Positions 43,881-53,026 are shown, counted from the stretch's first letter. The stretch: 64,000 nucleotides of DNA from Flavobacteriales bacterium (GCA_947497485.1 CANMHB010000015.1:1-64000), one strand, 5' to 3'. Notes: generated from the sequence alone by a model not told the origin. Numbers and translations are program-made.

Positions 43881-44332
43881 GGTTTACTTACTAAAGTTGA
43901 TCCAAAACTTGTGAATACTGTACTTGAATTTTTCTGAGGGTCGTAAACCAGTTCATACAAGTCTTTTCCTTCGGTGTATTCAAAATGATGCGTAAGCGTA
44001 TTCACACAGTACAAGAAATAGAGGTCGTAGCCTTCGCGTGCGCGTTTCGCATGGACCACGTACATATAGCGATCGTCTGATGGATTTACGAAGTACGACG
44101 CGAAATATAGGTTCTTTCCTTTGTTGAAAACGAGGTTCTCTGTTGGAAAGCGGTTGGACTTGATCACGGACAACACCGTTTTTCGGACTTCCGGTTCTTT
44201 GTCCAGATGGATAAAGTAATTTCCTGCTCCTATTTCAATGAAATCATCTTCCATGAATTGGAACTGGTATTGTGCGTTGAGCGGACTCCCGATGATCCAA
44301 AGGAAGCCAACTAGGACGATTATTGTTTTCAT
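43877..44332 (-). CDS. Secreted protein, family member 1 of 3
   Basis: 151 residues with signal peptide MKTIIVLVGFLWIIGSPLNA. It shares with the 44357 and 45310 genes the layout signal peptide - Q(W/Y) - xIGxGNYF - (N)KGKNLYF - Y(M)YVVHxxRxxxGY - FYLxxR. The pattern is reminiscent of small secreted envelope proteins; no enzyme motif. The three paralogues under one ECF sigma operon suggest a dose- or variant-expanded family. Confidence 0.55.
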   Translation of the reverse strand: MKTIIVLVGFLWIIGSPLNAQYQFQFMEDDFIEIGAGNYFIHLDKEPEVRKTVLSVIKSNRFPTENLVFNKGKNLYFASYFVNPSDDRYMYVVHAKRAREGYDLYFLYCVNTLTHHFEYTEGKDLYELVYDPQKNSSTVFTSFGSTLVSKP

Positions 44333-44356
44333 GTTATTTCGTTTTAAAGATGGATA

Positions 44357-44785
44357 TTACTTTTTCTTGCTGCCGTTCGGTGATACAGACAAAATTGTTG
44401 GGTCGAAAATCACGGAGATGCGTCCGTCTGGTTCGGTGATGTCGTAGAAATAACGGTACCGGTTTTCTAGGTAGTAACAGAAAATGTGGTAACCTGGTAC
44501 TCCGTTCTTTTGTCCGCGGATGCAATGGATAACGTACACATATTCACTGTTTTGCGCATCCTGAATCGCGGTATTCACGAACAAATTAGCGCCTTTGTGG
44601 AAGTCGATTGTTCCTTTCATGTCATTGTCGTTCAAGGTTTCAGCAATCAATCTTCTGGCATCGACTTCTCTAGAAGCGAAGAGGTAAAAGTTACCGATTC
44701 CGAACTCTTCGAAGCGCTGCATGCTGCTCCACTGTGCGTGGGCATAATTGCTCAGGATCAAGCAAATAAACACTAGTTTTTTCAT
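44357..44785 (-). CDS. Secreted protein, family member 2 of 3
   Basis: 142 residues from ATG at 44785 with signal peptide MKKLVFICLILSNYAHA. Shares GIGNFYLFASREVDARRLIA, HKGANLFVNTAIQD and EYVYVIHCIRGQKNGVPGYH with its paralogues at 43877 and 45310. Function unknown. Confidence 0.55.
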   Translation of the reverse strand: MKKLVFICLILSNYAHAQWSSMQRFEEFGIGNFYLFASREVDARRLIAETLNDNDMKGTIDFHKGANLFVNTAIQDAQNSEYVYVIHCIRGQKNGVPGYHIFCYYLENRYRYFYDITEPDGRISVIFDPTILSVSPNGSKKK

Positions 44786-44875
44786 GGCAGTTTGTTTTAG
44801 GTTGTAAGTAAAGGAGAAGCTTCTTTTTGATAATGTACGCCACATTCATTGGTTACAAAATCAAACGTAACTGAC

Positions 44876-45313
44876 TCATATATTGATTGTTAATTCCGTT
44901 AAACGAATGTATTTTTCGCTTCCTGTTAAGCGTAGTGCATTCGACTTCAAATGTGCGATGGTATCGAGCTTTCCTTCTTGGATTCGGTACGAGCGGAGTC
45001 CATCGTTTGGACAAACACCATCTGGGAAGGAGGCCCACCATTCCGCGTTGCGTACTTCTGCACACCAGAAGAAGAGAGGGGAAGAACCGGATAAGGTTTT
45101 GCGGGCAATCCAGGCCTTCATTTCTTTCCCACGCCATTTCAAGTGAAAGTGTTTGCAGAATTCACCTTCCAAGTCCCAAGAAATAGTGCTTTCGCTAGTG
45201 CCAAGAATCAATTGGAAGGCGCTATCTGGTGCATCACTTAAAAATTCGATGAAGTGTTCCGTGTCTGAACAAGTTAGGAACTGTATGTCGATGCGCGTTT
45301 TCATGGCTGTCAA
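44876..45313 (-). CDS. Hypothetical protein between secreted paralogues
   Basis: 145 residues from ATG at 45313, overlapping the upstream TGA as ATGA. Trp-rich middle (FFWCAEVRNAEWWASFPDGV), no signal peptide. It may be the cytoplasmic partner of a secreted paralogue, as the coupling suggests. Confidence 0.5.
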   Translation of the reverse strand: MTAMKTRIDIQFLTCSDTEHFIEFLSDAPDSAFQLILGTSESTISWDLEGEFCKHFHLKWRGKEMKAWIARKTLSGSSPLFFWCAEVRNAEWWASFPDGVCPNDGLRSYRIQEGKLDTIAHLKSNALRLTGSEKYIRLTELTINI

Positions 45314-45678
45314 TTTTCTCGTTCATAAGTGATAATGAGTTCTTCTTTGTTGATTACGCAATCTTGATTTGTTCTGTAATCATACCAAGCTTCGTAGCCA
45401 TTTCGTGTTCGAAGTAAGTAGAACAAATACACATGTTTTGGATCGCTTGGTCTAACATCATAGATCACATACATAATTTGATCTTTTGGCGTAAAGGCCT
45501 TCTTATCAAACTCGTAACCATTGATGGCCAACATGTTTTTAAAACCGAGAAGAGCAGTTTCTTCATTTGGTTCAATTCGAAAGAAAGAAGTATCGCCAAT
45601 GTTTGTGAATGTTGGGAAAACCCATTGCGCTTTTGCACTTCCAGTAGTAAGAAGTAAAATAAAAAGGATCTTTTTCAT
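45310..45678 (-). CDS. Secreted protein, family member 3 of 3
   Basis: 122 residues from ATG at 45678 with signal peptide MKKILFILLLTTGSAKA followed by QWVFPTFTNIGDTSFFRIEP. It has the same layout as its two paralogues downstream (VYLFYLLRTRNGYEAWYDYR). 84 bases separate it from the anti-sigma-like gene, which is where a promoter recognised by the ECF sigma factor could lie. Confidence 0.55.
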   Translation of the reverse strand: MKKILFILLLTTGSAKAQWVFPTFTNIGDTSFFRIEPNEETALLGFKNMLAINGYEFDKKAFTPKDQIMYVIYDVRPSDPKHVYLFYLLRTRNGYEAWYDYRTNQDCVINKEELIITYEREN

Positions 45679-45762
45679 GGTCAAAGTTTTAAAGGTGAGT
45701 AATTAAGAGATGCTTATAACTCTTAATACCCAAACTTTAAAAAGGTAACCCTGAAATTGAAA

Positions 45763-46095
45763 TTATTTTGAAAAATAAAACCAAATAGTAGCTAACGCCA
45801 TGATAATCAATGCTATGTATATGATTATTTTTCTGGTTTTTTGTTGTTTAGATTTTCGTTGTTCTTCCAAAATATGTGATGAACTTCTGAATTTGAATCT
45901 GTCATGACTAGATGAAGATTCTTTTTGGAATTTAATTCCTTTAATGGATGGAACCCTTGGTTTTGAAATGCGCTCGATATCACGTTCCTCAAATTGCAGT
46001 CTGCTTCTCATTTGCTTGCGCTTTTCTCTAAGGAAACTGAGTTCCAAGAGTCGCTCAAATTGGTCCATTTGATTCTGTTCCATTTCTTGACTCAT
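45763..46095 (-). CDS. Probable anti-sigma factor with C-terminal membrane helix
   Basis: 110 residues. An Arg-rich cytoplasmic helix (FERLLELSFLREKRKQMRSR) and a single C-terminal membrane helix (IIIYIALIIMALATIWFYF). It overlaps the ECF sigma factor stop by 4 bases. Position, size and topology fit a membrane anti-sigma factor. No ZAS zinc motif is present, so the assignment is contextual. Confidence 0.6.
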   Translation of the reverse strand: MSQEMEQNQMDQFERLLELSFLREKRKQMRSRLQFEERDIERISKPRVPSIKGIKFQKESSSSHDRFKFRSSSHILEEQRKSKQQKTRKIIIYIALIIMALATIWFYFSK

Positions 46096-46631
46096 TTTTC
46101 CTCCAAATAAAGTTCACGTAATTTCTTCTGACAGCGAGCCTTCTGATTCTTGGCATTGTCTGCATTGGTATAGCCCATTACTTTTGCAATGAGGTCAAAA
46201 GACTCTTTCATGTAAAAGAACCGATAGAGCAATTCGTAGCATTTTTGAGCAATGCTTTCAAAATGGTTTAAAACGCTATCAAGTTTGTCGAGCTGACTTT
46301 TCTTGCGTTCCATTTCGAGTTGATCAGTCAACCAATCATTGTAATTGGTTCGCTCCCCTTCTATATTGACGATTTCAGGTGTTCTTCCAGCCCTCTTGAA
46401 AATTTGATTTCTGCAAATCGCAATCAGGTAGGTCCGAATCGAACAGGTCAAGGTAAACTCATGGTCCTTCGCTTTTTCAAAAAGCACAATAATGGCATCC
46501 TGGTACAAATCGGCTAGATAGGCCTCATCCTTCGTAAACTGCTTCAAATGCTGAAAAACAATCACCCGATGCTGTCTATACAGACTTGCATAATAGTGAT
46601 GGTTCGTTCTTAGTTCTTCGAGTTCGTTCAT
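46092..46631 (-). CDS. ECF RNA polymerase sigma factor
   Basis: 179 residues. Region 2 (VFQHLKQFTKDEAYLADLYQ, DAIIVLFEKAKDH, IRTYLIAICRNQ) and region 4 (AQKCYELLYRFFYMKESFDL, IAKVMGYTNADNAKNQKARC) match Bacteroidota ECF sigma-70 factors of the short RpoE type. Promoter selectivity is unknown. Followed by a coupled anti-sigma-like gene and secreted proteins that may be its regulon. Confidence 0.85.
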   Translation of the reverse strand: MNELEELRTNHHYYASLYRQHRVIVFQHLKQFTKDEAYLADLYQDAIIVLFEKAKDHEFTLTCSIRTYLIAICRNQIFKRAGRTPEIVNIEGERTNYNDWLTDQLEMERKKSQLDKLDSVLNHFESIAQKCYELLYRFFYMKESFDLIAKVMGYTNADNAKNQKARCQKKLRELYLEEK

Positions 46632-46814
46632 TAGGGTAAAGATAGTGAAAGCAGATTTAGCTTACCAAGTTAAAGGATTAAAGTCACTTGGTAGTTGTGG
46701 ATATTAAGTTAGAGTGGGTTCATTAACATAGTTTTAGTTAGTTTAATTCAATCGATTTAGTTGTCCTTTAATTGTGCAATAAGTGTTCAATTTTCCGCTA
46801 AAATTTGTATTTTC

Positions 46815-47111
46815 ATGAAAAAAAACATGAAACTTTTATCCATCGGAATCGCACTTTTACTCCTAGGTTGTCTTGCCGACATGCCTTACGGTTATTTTCA
46901 GTTTGTTCGTTTCGCTTCAGCTGCTTTCTTTTCCTATACGGCCTATCACGAAAATGAAAAAGGAAGCAAAGAATTAGCGGTTGTATTTCTTGTGCTCGCC
47001 ATTTTATTTCAACCATTCATCAAAATATCTCTTGGCAGAACGCTTTGGAATATTGTGGATGTCATTGTGGCGTTGGGATTGTTTGGGTATTCGCTTTACA
47101 AAAAGAAATAA
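46815..47111 (+). CDS. Small four-TM protein (DUF6804-like)
   Basis: 98 residues from ATG at 46815. Hydrophobic throughout; ADMPYGYFQFVRFASAAFFS and LAILFQPFIKISLGRTLWNI resemble the DUF6804 family of small Bacteroidota membrane proteins. Divergent to the ECF operon. Confidence 0.6.
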   Translation: MKKNMKLLSIGIALLLLGCLADMPYGYFQFVRFASAAFFSYTAYHENEKGSKELAVVFLVLAILFQPFIKISLGRTLWNIVDVIVALGLFGYSLYKKK

Positions 47112-47229
47112 TCCTAATATCGAAATCACTCAAATTCCTTTTTTTTCTAAATTGAAATTTAAACTTCAAAAACTTTTTGTTGTTTCGAGGTAATATCTAG
47201 ACACGAACTTTCTTAATGCTTAAAGTAAT

Positions 47230-47937
47230 CTAAATAGCTAGTTTCAATTTTAATATTACATATGATATATAAACAGAAAGAGCGAGTAAACCGGGAATTA
47301 CTCCAATTGCAGGTCCTAAAAACAAAGCTCCCGTTTCCATCATATCATCACTAATAACATTTAATGATGTTAGGATTGTAACAATAACCAAAGTAAATAA
47401 CCAAACTATTATCCATGCAAGAATAATAAAGCCAATTATCGACCAAAAATCAGGTTTTAGATCAATATTAGTACCATTGATTTCTTGAACGTAACGAAGG
47501 GAGCTTCCAGCAATTCTATGAAAAATTACCATTCCAATAATAAAAATTGAAACTCCAGGTGTATTAGTAGCCATTTGCCCAATTACTGGTATAAATGCAA
47601 TTAACATAAGGATAACAAATCCAAAAAATCCAGCTTTGACAATTCTCCACCATTCATCAGATAAATATGTAAGCGGAGTTAATTCGTCTCCACCCATAAA
47701 TAGTGGTAATAAAAACACAACCAACATAGAAATGAAAAAGACCTGTAATAATGAGGGTAAAATTGCTCCTCCAACACATCCTAATACTACTGTCTTTTGA
47801 TTTTCCATTGTCTTGGATAACCCAAAACCTAAAAGTAAAAATGTTATAATGAAAATTGCAGAAAATATTATAGAGGCAACCCAAAATTGCCAGTGTCCAA
47901 GTATTTCCAAACCTGTTTTAATTGCTTCCCAAATCAT
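47230..47937 (-). CDS. Six-TM membrane protein
   Basis: 235 residues with about six membrane helices (HWQFWVASIIFSAIFIITFL; GCVGGAILPSLLQVFFISML; ending LLALSVYISYVIL). No transporter motif recognised. It lies just inside the right copy of the 22-bp inverted repeat. Confidence 0.55.
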   Translation of the reverse strand: MIWEAIKTGLEILGHWQFWVASIIFSAIFIITFLLLGFGLSKTMENQKTVVLGCVGGAILPSLLQVFFISMLVVFLLPLFMGGDELTPLTYLSDEWWRIVKAGFFGFVILMLIAFIPVIGQMATNTPGVSIFIIGMVIFHRIAGSSLRYVQEINGTNIDLKPDFWSIIGFIILAWIIVWLFTLVIVTILTSLNVISDDMMETGALFLGPAIGVIPGLLALSVYISYVILKLKLAI

Positions 47938-47980
47938 ATTTTTTAAATATTATTTCTGTTTAATTTAAATTTCATCAAAC

Positions 47981-48002
47981 TAAAGTGGAATTTTCCTTAG
48001 TT
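47981..48002 (-). repeat. Right copy of the 22-bp inverted repeat
   Basis: Reverse complement of 42387-42408 with one mismatch. The enclosed 5.6 kb contains the ECF sigma segment. Confidence 0.6.
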
Positions 48003-48123
48003 GGAGTTTCGTGTTGATTCAAAATTATTTATTTTTCTTTGATTTTCATAGGGATTTAGTTTCACTAGGAGTGAAGTCAACATTCAAATCGCTATTTTCA
48101 GGGTACACTTAATCAGAATATTG

Positions 48124-48441
48124 TCATTTTTTTACAAATCCGTTTAAAACTAAAAGCACTCCAAATGTTAAAGTTGACGCGATTGTTGCTGCTTGGAAAT
48201 TAAACTGAAAATCTGAATTTACACTATATCCATCACTTTTAATTTTAATAACGTCTTGTCTTGGTATAAGTTCTCCAGCTTCAAATCGCCCATAAGAACT
48301 ACTGTAACCAGAAATGAATTCTTCAGCAAAATATTTTTTCTCTCCTGAAATATAGCCAATAGTTGTCCCAAGAATTAAAGCGATACCTATCGCAAAGGTA
48401 ATTCGATTAGTTTTGGAACTTAAGTCAAGTTTATATTTCAT
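48124..48441 (-). CDS. Small two-TM membrane protein
   Basis: 105 residues, helices at about 14-30 and 85-102 (TFGVLLVLNGFVKK at the end), with a soluble middle (FAEEFISGYSSSYGRFEAGE). No family recognised. Confidence 0.5.
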   Translation of the reverse strand: MKYKLDLSSKTNRITFAIGIALILGTTIGYISGEKKYFAEEFISGYSSSYGRFEAGELIPRQDVIKIKSDGYSVNSDFQFNFQAATIASTLTFGVLLVLNGFVKK

Positions 48442-48655
48442 TTTATACCTTTAATTGTGTTATAAATTTAAGAATAATTATTGTGAAAATGTTGCCTTTT
48501 ATAGTGACATTTCAAAACATTTTATTTGCATTCTATCTTCAAGTAATATAGGTTGTCGATTGTAAATCGTCAGAATAAATTGAGCCGATAATATGTGTAA
48601 AGTTAGTTGGGGCGTAATTTGAGTTGTATAGTGTTCTAAACTAATGAACTCATGA

Positions 48656-48844
48656 CTATTCATGTGAATCATCCGAGCTTATTCCAGATAATATCTCGTC
48701 CATTTCTCTCGCTTCCTCATCTGAAACCTCTCTGCCAAAAGCCCGCTCTAGGCTCATCTTGAATAGATCCTGATACTCAGGTTTAATCTTTGATTCCTCA
48801 GGTTGATTTTTTGGTTGTGTGACTTTCTTCTTTGATTTTTTCAT
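48656..48844 (-). CDS. Small acidic/basic hypothetical protein
   Basis: 62 residues. Lys-rich N-terminus (MKKSKKKVTQPKNQPEESKI) and acidic C-terminal helix (GREVSDEEAREMDEILSG). It is 68 bases after the transglutaminase gene on the same strand and may be the last gene of the sigma-54 operon. Confidence 0.45.
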   Translation of the reverse strand: MKKSKKKVTQPKNQPEESKIKPEYQDLFKMSLERAFGREVSDEEAREMDEILSGISSDDSHE

Positions 48845-48912
48845 AGTAAAGTTTTAGAATAATTTTTGTTTCATAATGAATCAATTTCGAATGTCTTAAA
48901 ATATTTTAAGAC

Positions 48913-49926
48913 TTATCGCACCTCATACACCAACACCGCATAATGTCCTTCAAGGGTTTCCACATTGATGTGGATTTCACCATAATTGTAGGGAATGAAA
49001 TTCAAAACATATATGTTGTCTTTTTTCTCAAATGGAATCCATTCGTCGAGTTCATTGACTAGATGAAAGTGTAAGTCTTCACTGGATTTAATTTCAAAGG
49101 TCACGCGTGCTTTTTGTTTTAATGTTCGCGTTTTAGGTGCGTTGACAATCTGAAAGGTGGGTGAAACCGCATGTATTTCTGGCAAGTTAAATACCTTTTT
49201 CGTTTTGACCTGCGCTAATAGTTCATCAGCAGAAAGGAATCCATATTGAAAGACTTTCGGTTGGAAATCCGGAAGGCGTTCAAATTCGGTCAAACTGATG
49301 TTTTGTGGAAGGAAGTTTTCGTATGGAATCTCTGCCAAGTGCGTGAAAACGGAATGTTTCGGGTCGACATTGAACCACTGTTCGTCGAACTTTTTGGTGG
49401 ACTTCATCCGTCCTCGGCTGTCCTCTGATCCGCCTCCTTGTCCCCAAGTTGCATCGTAAATTTTCCAAGCGCCATCGATTTTAACGGCGTTCCACGCATG
49501 ATTCGAATCATCAAATGAATCGCCTTCTGAATAGCTATAACCTTTGGCGTATCCGGTGATGGTTACTGCTTCAATTCCTGTTTTAACAGCGATTGCGGTA
49601 AACAAATCCGCGAATCCTGCGCAGACTGCAATACGCGTTTTAAGCACGTTTTCCGCTGAATTGTCGCCATAATTTCCTGAATTGTAACCAGCGTCGTTGT
49701 AGGAAATGTTGTCCGTCATCCAAACATATACTGCGCGTGCTTTTTCGAGGTCGGTGCGTGCGGAGCGATTGATGTAATACGCGATATCAGCGATGCTACG
49801 CTCCGAAGCCGCTGGACAATTACGCATGTAGGCATCAATCACATTGAAAGGGGAGCGTACTGTTTGACATTGTGCGGCATTGACCAGGCTAGGCGCAACG
49901 AGAAGTACGAGGAGTAGGAATTTCAT
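48913..49926 (-). CDS. Secreted transglutaminase-like (kyphoscoliosis-type) protein
   Basis: 337 residues from ATG at 49926 with a signal peptide (MKFLLLVLLVAPSLVNA). The transglutaminase core is complete: AVCAGFADLFTAIAVK (Cys), DSNHAWNAVKIDGAW (His) and KIYDATWGQG (Asp), preceded by LEKARAVYVWMTDNISYN. A C-terminal beta domain follows (from about 250). Likely a periplasmic or surface peptidase/cross-linking enzyme. It is the final coupled gene of the CARF/sigma-54-associated operon. Confidence 0.8.
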   Translation of the reverse strand: MKFLLLVLLVAPSLVNAAQCQTVRSPFNVIDAYMRNCPAASERSIADIAYYINRSARTDLEKARAVYVWMTDNISYNDAGYNSGNYGDNSAENVLKTRIAVCAGFADLFTAIAVKTGIEAVTITGYAKGYSYSEGDSFDDSNHAWNAVKIDGAWKIYDATWGQGGGSEDSRGRMKSTKKFDEQWFNVDPKHSVFTHLAEIPYENFLPQNISLTEFERLPDFQPKVFQYGFLSADELLAQVKTKKVFNLPEIHAVSPTFQIVNAPKTRTLKQKARVTFEIKSSEDLHFHLVNELDEWIPFEKKDNIYVLNFIPYNYGEIHINVETLEGHYAVLVYEVR

Positions 49927-49985
49927 AGGCGTCTTTTTAAGTAGAATGAAAAAGTGAGAATTGGTAACAGAGTTGGTTGGGGAAA

Positions 49986-50651
49986 TCATTTCCCCTCCGT
50001 TTTTTCTCCCCGATTTTTCTGTATGTTCAATAATTCACCAATAATGATTGCAGGTTCTTCACGTTCTTGCAAATATTTCTCGAAAGCCCAATGGACATCC
50101 CTTGTGATGTAAAAATGTCGACTTAAGTGTTCTTCTATTTTTTCCGGATAAATGGCATAAAAAGAAATATCGTTTAAATAACTAAAAGTAACCGTGCGAT
50201 GATGAACATTAACAACTACTTTTCCAAAAGTCAATAAATTGTTGAAATGTGCTGCTAAAACGAACAAATCGGTTGTCATTTCAACTGGAAAAGCCTGTAT
50301 CACATTTACGTCAAAATGCAACTCGTTATCGTGTAACAAATAACGGTAAAATCCATCCTTGTTTTCGGCAATTGTGAACGTCGATTCCACATATTTCTCT
50401 GTTTCGTAAACGCCATGTCGCCACGAATTTACTTTGTGTAACTGAATGAGTTCGTCCCAGACAAACTTTTCTTGTTTATTCGGTTTGCGAAAGAAAGCAC
50501 TAAGTTTCTTAAAAAAGATCTTCAGTTTATTTAGGGAGGGAGCTTCTTTTTTCATTTCGTCTGTTTTGTTCTTTTTTGGGTTAAATACGCTGTTGATCCA
50601 AATGGCGATAATTGTTAGAGGAATGATCGCATCTAAAATAGTACTATCCAT
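49986..50651 (-). CDS. Membrane-anchored protein with a YbjN-like C-terminal region
   Basis: 221 residues. One N-terminal helix (TILDAIIPLTIIAIWINSVF), a basic linker, then an alpha/beta domain (LLTFGKVVVNVHHRTVTFSY; EEHLSRHFYITRDVHWAFEK) similar in shape to YbjN/T3S-chaperone-like domains (tentative). It is 3 bases after the HAD-like gene. Confidence 0.5.
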   Translation of the reverse strand: MDSTILDAIIPLTIIAIWINSVFNPKKNKTDEMKKEAPSLNKLKIFFKKLSAFFRKPNKQEKFVWDELIQLHKVNSWRHGVYETEKYVESTFTIAENKDGFYRYLLHDNELHFDVNVIQAFPVEMTTDLFVLAAHFNNLLTFGKVVVNVHHRTVTFSYLNDISFYAIYPEKIEEHLSRHFYITRDVHWAFEKYLQEREEPAIIIGELLNIQKNRGEKTEGK

Positions 50652-50654
50652 AAT

Positions 50655-51080
50655 TTATGTATTTTCATGATTGACATTCTGGATTATCCCCGCTTCCTCC
50701 AATTTTTTCTCTAATTCAATCCAATCAACCATCATTCCGTGCTCCAAAACGATGTTGCGTCTCATGGGAATCCCTGTTGCAATATCATCAATGTACAATT
50801 GATTACTTTCCTTCGCTACATCTAAATCAAAGGACTGTGGTTCTAATTTTTGAGGAAGAAATTTTTCAATCGGCTGTTGGATTTCATCAAACGAGCGAAT
50901 AAATTCCAAAGCTTCGTGTACATGTTGAACGTCGATATCCGCGCGATAGGTGTTGAGTACGATTTCGTGTCCTGCAGCTTGAAGGCGTGCAATGACCTTG
51001 ATCGCATGTGGATTCTCCTCACCAATTTCCGGGAAATAATGCTCGACAACTGTTCCGTCGAAGTCAAGGTAGATTTTCAT
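50655..51080 (-). CDS. Small HAD-like phosphatase
   Basis: 141 residues. KIYLDFDGTVVEH gives the HAD motif I (DxDGT), VLNTYRAD fits motif II, and NQLYIDDIATG fits motif IV. Cap-less, probably a small-molecule or nucleotide/polynucleotide phosphatase. Within the operon between the zinc-ribbon gene and the YbjN-like gene. Confidence 0.75.
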   Translation of the reverse strand: MKIYLDFDGTVVEHYFPEIGEENPHAIKVIARLQAAGHEIVLNTYRADIDVQHVHEALEFIRSFDEIQQPIEKFLPQKLEPQSFDLDVAKESNQLYIDDIATGIPMRRNIVLEHGMMVDWIELEKKLEEAGIIQNVNHENT

Positions 51081-51089
51081 GTGTTAAAA

Positions 51090-51776
51090 TTAAGGAACAT
51101 CCAACACAAACACTTCCCGATTACCTGCCTCACTGAGTTCTTTCATTTTCTTGGAAATGACACCCCACAATGGATCATTCAGCGTTGGTTCAAGCAACTC
51201 CAAACTACGTTCAAATCTTCCTGCGAAGCGATTTAGTTCGGCGCGGAATAAATGACCGTTTTCATCCTCCTTTATCAAGTTTAAGATGGCATCTATGTTC
51301 TCCAAGTAATCCAAGTCTTCGTTTAGTACTTCACGTGTTAAAGTTCCATCTTCCAACTGCTTGTGGTAAGCCCACAACAATCGATAGCGCAAGTATCGTT
51401 CGTCATCGTCATCCCTTTGGACATTCATAAATAACGCGTCTTTGATGTCTTCACGGTCTAGTTCCTTGGCTGGATCTAGTTCAAGCTGATCTCCAAAAGC
51501 TGGATTTTTGACTTCGCTAGGCGTGAAATCGTCGTCGTAAAAATGAGCAATCTGTGGCATAATTGCTCCTTCGACTTGCGTTGTTTCGTCCAGCCAAAAG
51601 GTGCATTCACAGCGTTCACATTTAGTAATGCGTGGATAGGATGGCATCATCGGTGCATCGACACGCATGTCGGAATAATGTGTGGCGCCGAAAGTATTTC
51701 CGCTTGCTAAACTGCGTTTGGTGACGCGGTATTGGCAATCGGGACAAGCGTAAACGTATGTAGGTCCTGGCATCAT
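51090..51776 (-). CDS. Hypothetical protein with N-terminal zinc ribbons
   Basis: 228 residues. YACPDCQYRVTKRS and KCERCECTFWLD supply CxxC and CxxCxC knuckles in the first 65 residues. The rest is helical and acidic (ending in a TPR-like ERSLELLEPTLNDPLW). No family recognised; operon member. Confidence 0.55.
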   Translation of the reverse strand: MMPGPTYVYACPDCQYRVTKRSLASGNTFGATHYSDMRVDAPMMPSYPRITKCERCECTFWLDETTQVEGAIMPQIAHFYDDDFTPSEVKNPAFGDQLELDPAKELDREDIKDALFMNVQRDDDDERYLRYRLLWAYHKQLEDGTLTREVLNEDLDYLENIDAILNLIKEDENGHLFRAELNRFAGRFERSLELLEPTLNDPLWGVISKKMKELSEAGNREVFVLDVP

Positions 51777-51806
51777 GGTGTGTAGATTTACAGTTGAATA
51801 AAATGA

Positions 51807-52214
51807 TTAATAGCTCATGGCAATCATGCTCGAACGACTGACAATCAAGCAGGCTGCTTCTCCTTGGTAAACGCAAGCGGAAAGTCCTTTGAGGTAGTGC
51901 TTCGTTGGATGGTAATGTTCCCGTTCCAAGGCCGATTTGATGTCCATTGTTTCTTTGGCTTTGAAACGAAGAAAACGCTTGTTTACATTCTCGGAAGCCA
52001 CATGGATTTCATAGGTTCCTTCCTTTAAGGAAAGGGTCCAGCGGTCGATTTTTATGAACGAGGGACTGTAACGCGAAAAATAGGTGTAGGGCTCATCGTT
52101 TCCGTCAATGCGGTAATGTTCGAGGCGTCTAAGTTGACTTCCAAACTGTTTTTGCAGATCGGATAACGGAGCGTGAAGTAAATCGTAAAATAAGTGGTCG
52201 CTGAGAATTTTCAT
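51807..52214 (-). CDS. Hypothetical protein
   Basis: 135 residues, basic (RRLEHYRIDGNDEPYTYFSR). The start overlaps the upstream stop (ATGA), so it is coupled to the NTF2-like gene. No family recognised. Confidence 0.5.
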   Translation of the reverse strand: MKILSDHLFYDLLHAPLSDLQKQFGSQLRRLEHYRIDGNDEPYTYFSRYSPSFIKIDRWTLSLKEGTYEIHVASENVNKRFLRFKAKETMDIKSALEREHYHPTKHYLKGLSACVYQGEAACLIVSRSSMIAMSY

Positions 52215-52660
52215 AAGTTATTTCGGTTGAAGGGATTGTAGTTTTTCGGATCCACATACACGCGTTTGGTCAAGTGTCGAAATTTGAACTGCGTTTTGAA
52301 ATTCGAGCATTCGAACAAATCGGTGATTTCACCTTTTTCCAAATCGAAGAGTAAATTCATGTAGCGCTTGCTGTTGTTGCCGATAAACATATACCCGGTT
52401 TTTTCTTTGTAGCAATCGCCACAGCGTCCTTCGACTGCGTTGAGAAAGGTGTCGCCGTTGGACTTAAAATCCTCCATCAAGCGCTCGAGTTTCAAAATGA
52501 ATTCATTGCGATTAAAATCCTGGTAGGTGATTTTGTCGTCGAGCAAGGTGTACAGCATGTCGGTGTCCATGCTTTGGATGAAATAACGCGCGGCATCCGC
52601 AAGGGTGCGCAAGGGTGGGTAGGACTGTTGTTCCTGGGAAACTGTTTTTTGTTCGTTCAT
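52211..52660 (-). CDS. NTF2-like hypothetical protein
   Basis: 149 residues. ADAARYFIQSMDTDMLYTLL, DDKITYQDFNRNEFILKLER and KRYMNLLFDLEKGEITDLFE show the helix-helix-beta order of small NTF2/SnoaL-like domains, plus a GRCGDC pair. Related in pattern to the product at 53027. Function unknown. Confidence 0.5.
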   Translation of the reverse strand: MNEQKTVSQEQQSYPPLRTLADAARYFIQSMDTDMLYTLLDDKITYQDFNRNEFILKLERLMEDFKSNGDTFLNAVEGRCGDCYKEKTGYMFIGNNSKRYMNLLFDLEKGEITDLFECSNFKTQFKFRHLTKRVYVDPKNYNPFNRNNL

Positions 52661-52670
52661 ATGATCTAGT

Positions 52671-53021
52671 TTAGTGGGAAGATTTTCGTTGAATGAAGGG
52701 CATTAGTTTTGACGGATTTGGAGAGACAATACTGCCGTAAATTCCTTGGAATGCATCCGTTCGACAAATGGAGATTTTCCACTCTTTTCGTTTTGGAGTA
52801 GAATGAATCTTTGTCTTTTCTTGTGTTGAGTTATTGGTGAACACATGGATTTCCCCCAGTCCATAGCCTATATTTTTCAAACGTGACCTTTCAAGTGAAA
52901 TGCACAGCAATTCAGGTGAACGTGAAATGGTACTAAAAACCAAATCGATCGACTCATTTTTAAAAAATGAAGTATCTGCTTCCGGATTGACAATGTGAAC
53001 AAGTTGGGCTTTAAATGTCAT
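52671..53021 (-). CDS. Hypothetical protein
   Basis: 116 residues, basic, beta-rich (FKAQLVHIVNPEADTSFFKN; HSTPKRKEWKISICRTDAFQ). It is 5 bases after the first operon gene. No motif recognised. Confidence 0.5.
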   Translation of the reverse strand: MTFKAQLVHIVNPEADTSFFKNESIDLVFSTISRSPELLCISLERSRLKNIGYGLGEIHVFTNNSTQEKTKIHSTPKRKEWKISICRTDAFQGIYGSIVSPNPSKLMPFIQRKSSH

Positions 53022-53026
53022 CCGAT

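Noticed and set aside
44853..45186. Several overlapping frames on both strands around the 44876-45313 gene
   Set aside because: Only the coupled minus-strand frame fits the operon spacing.
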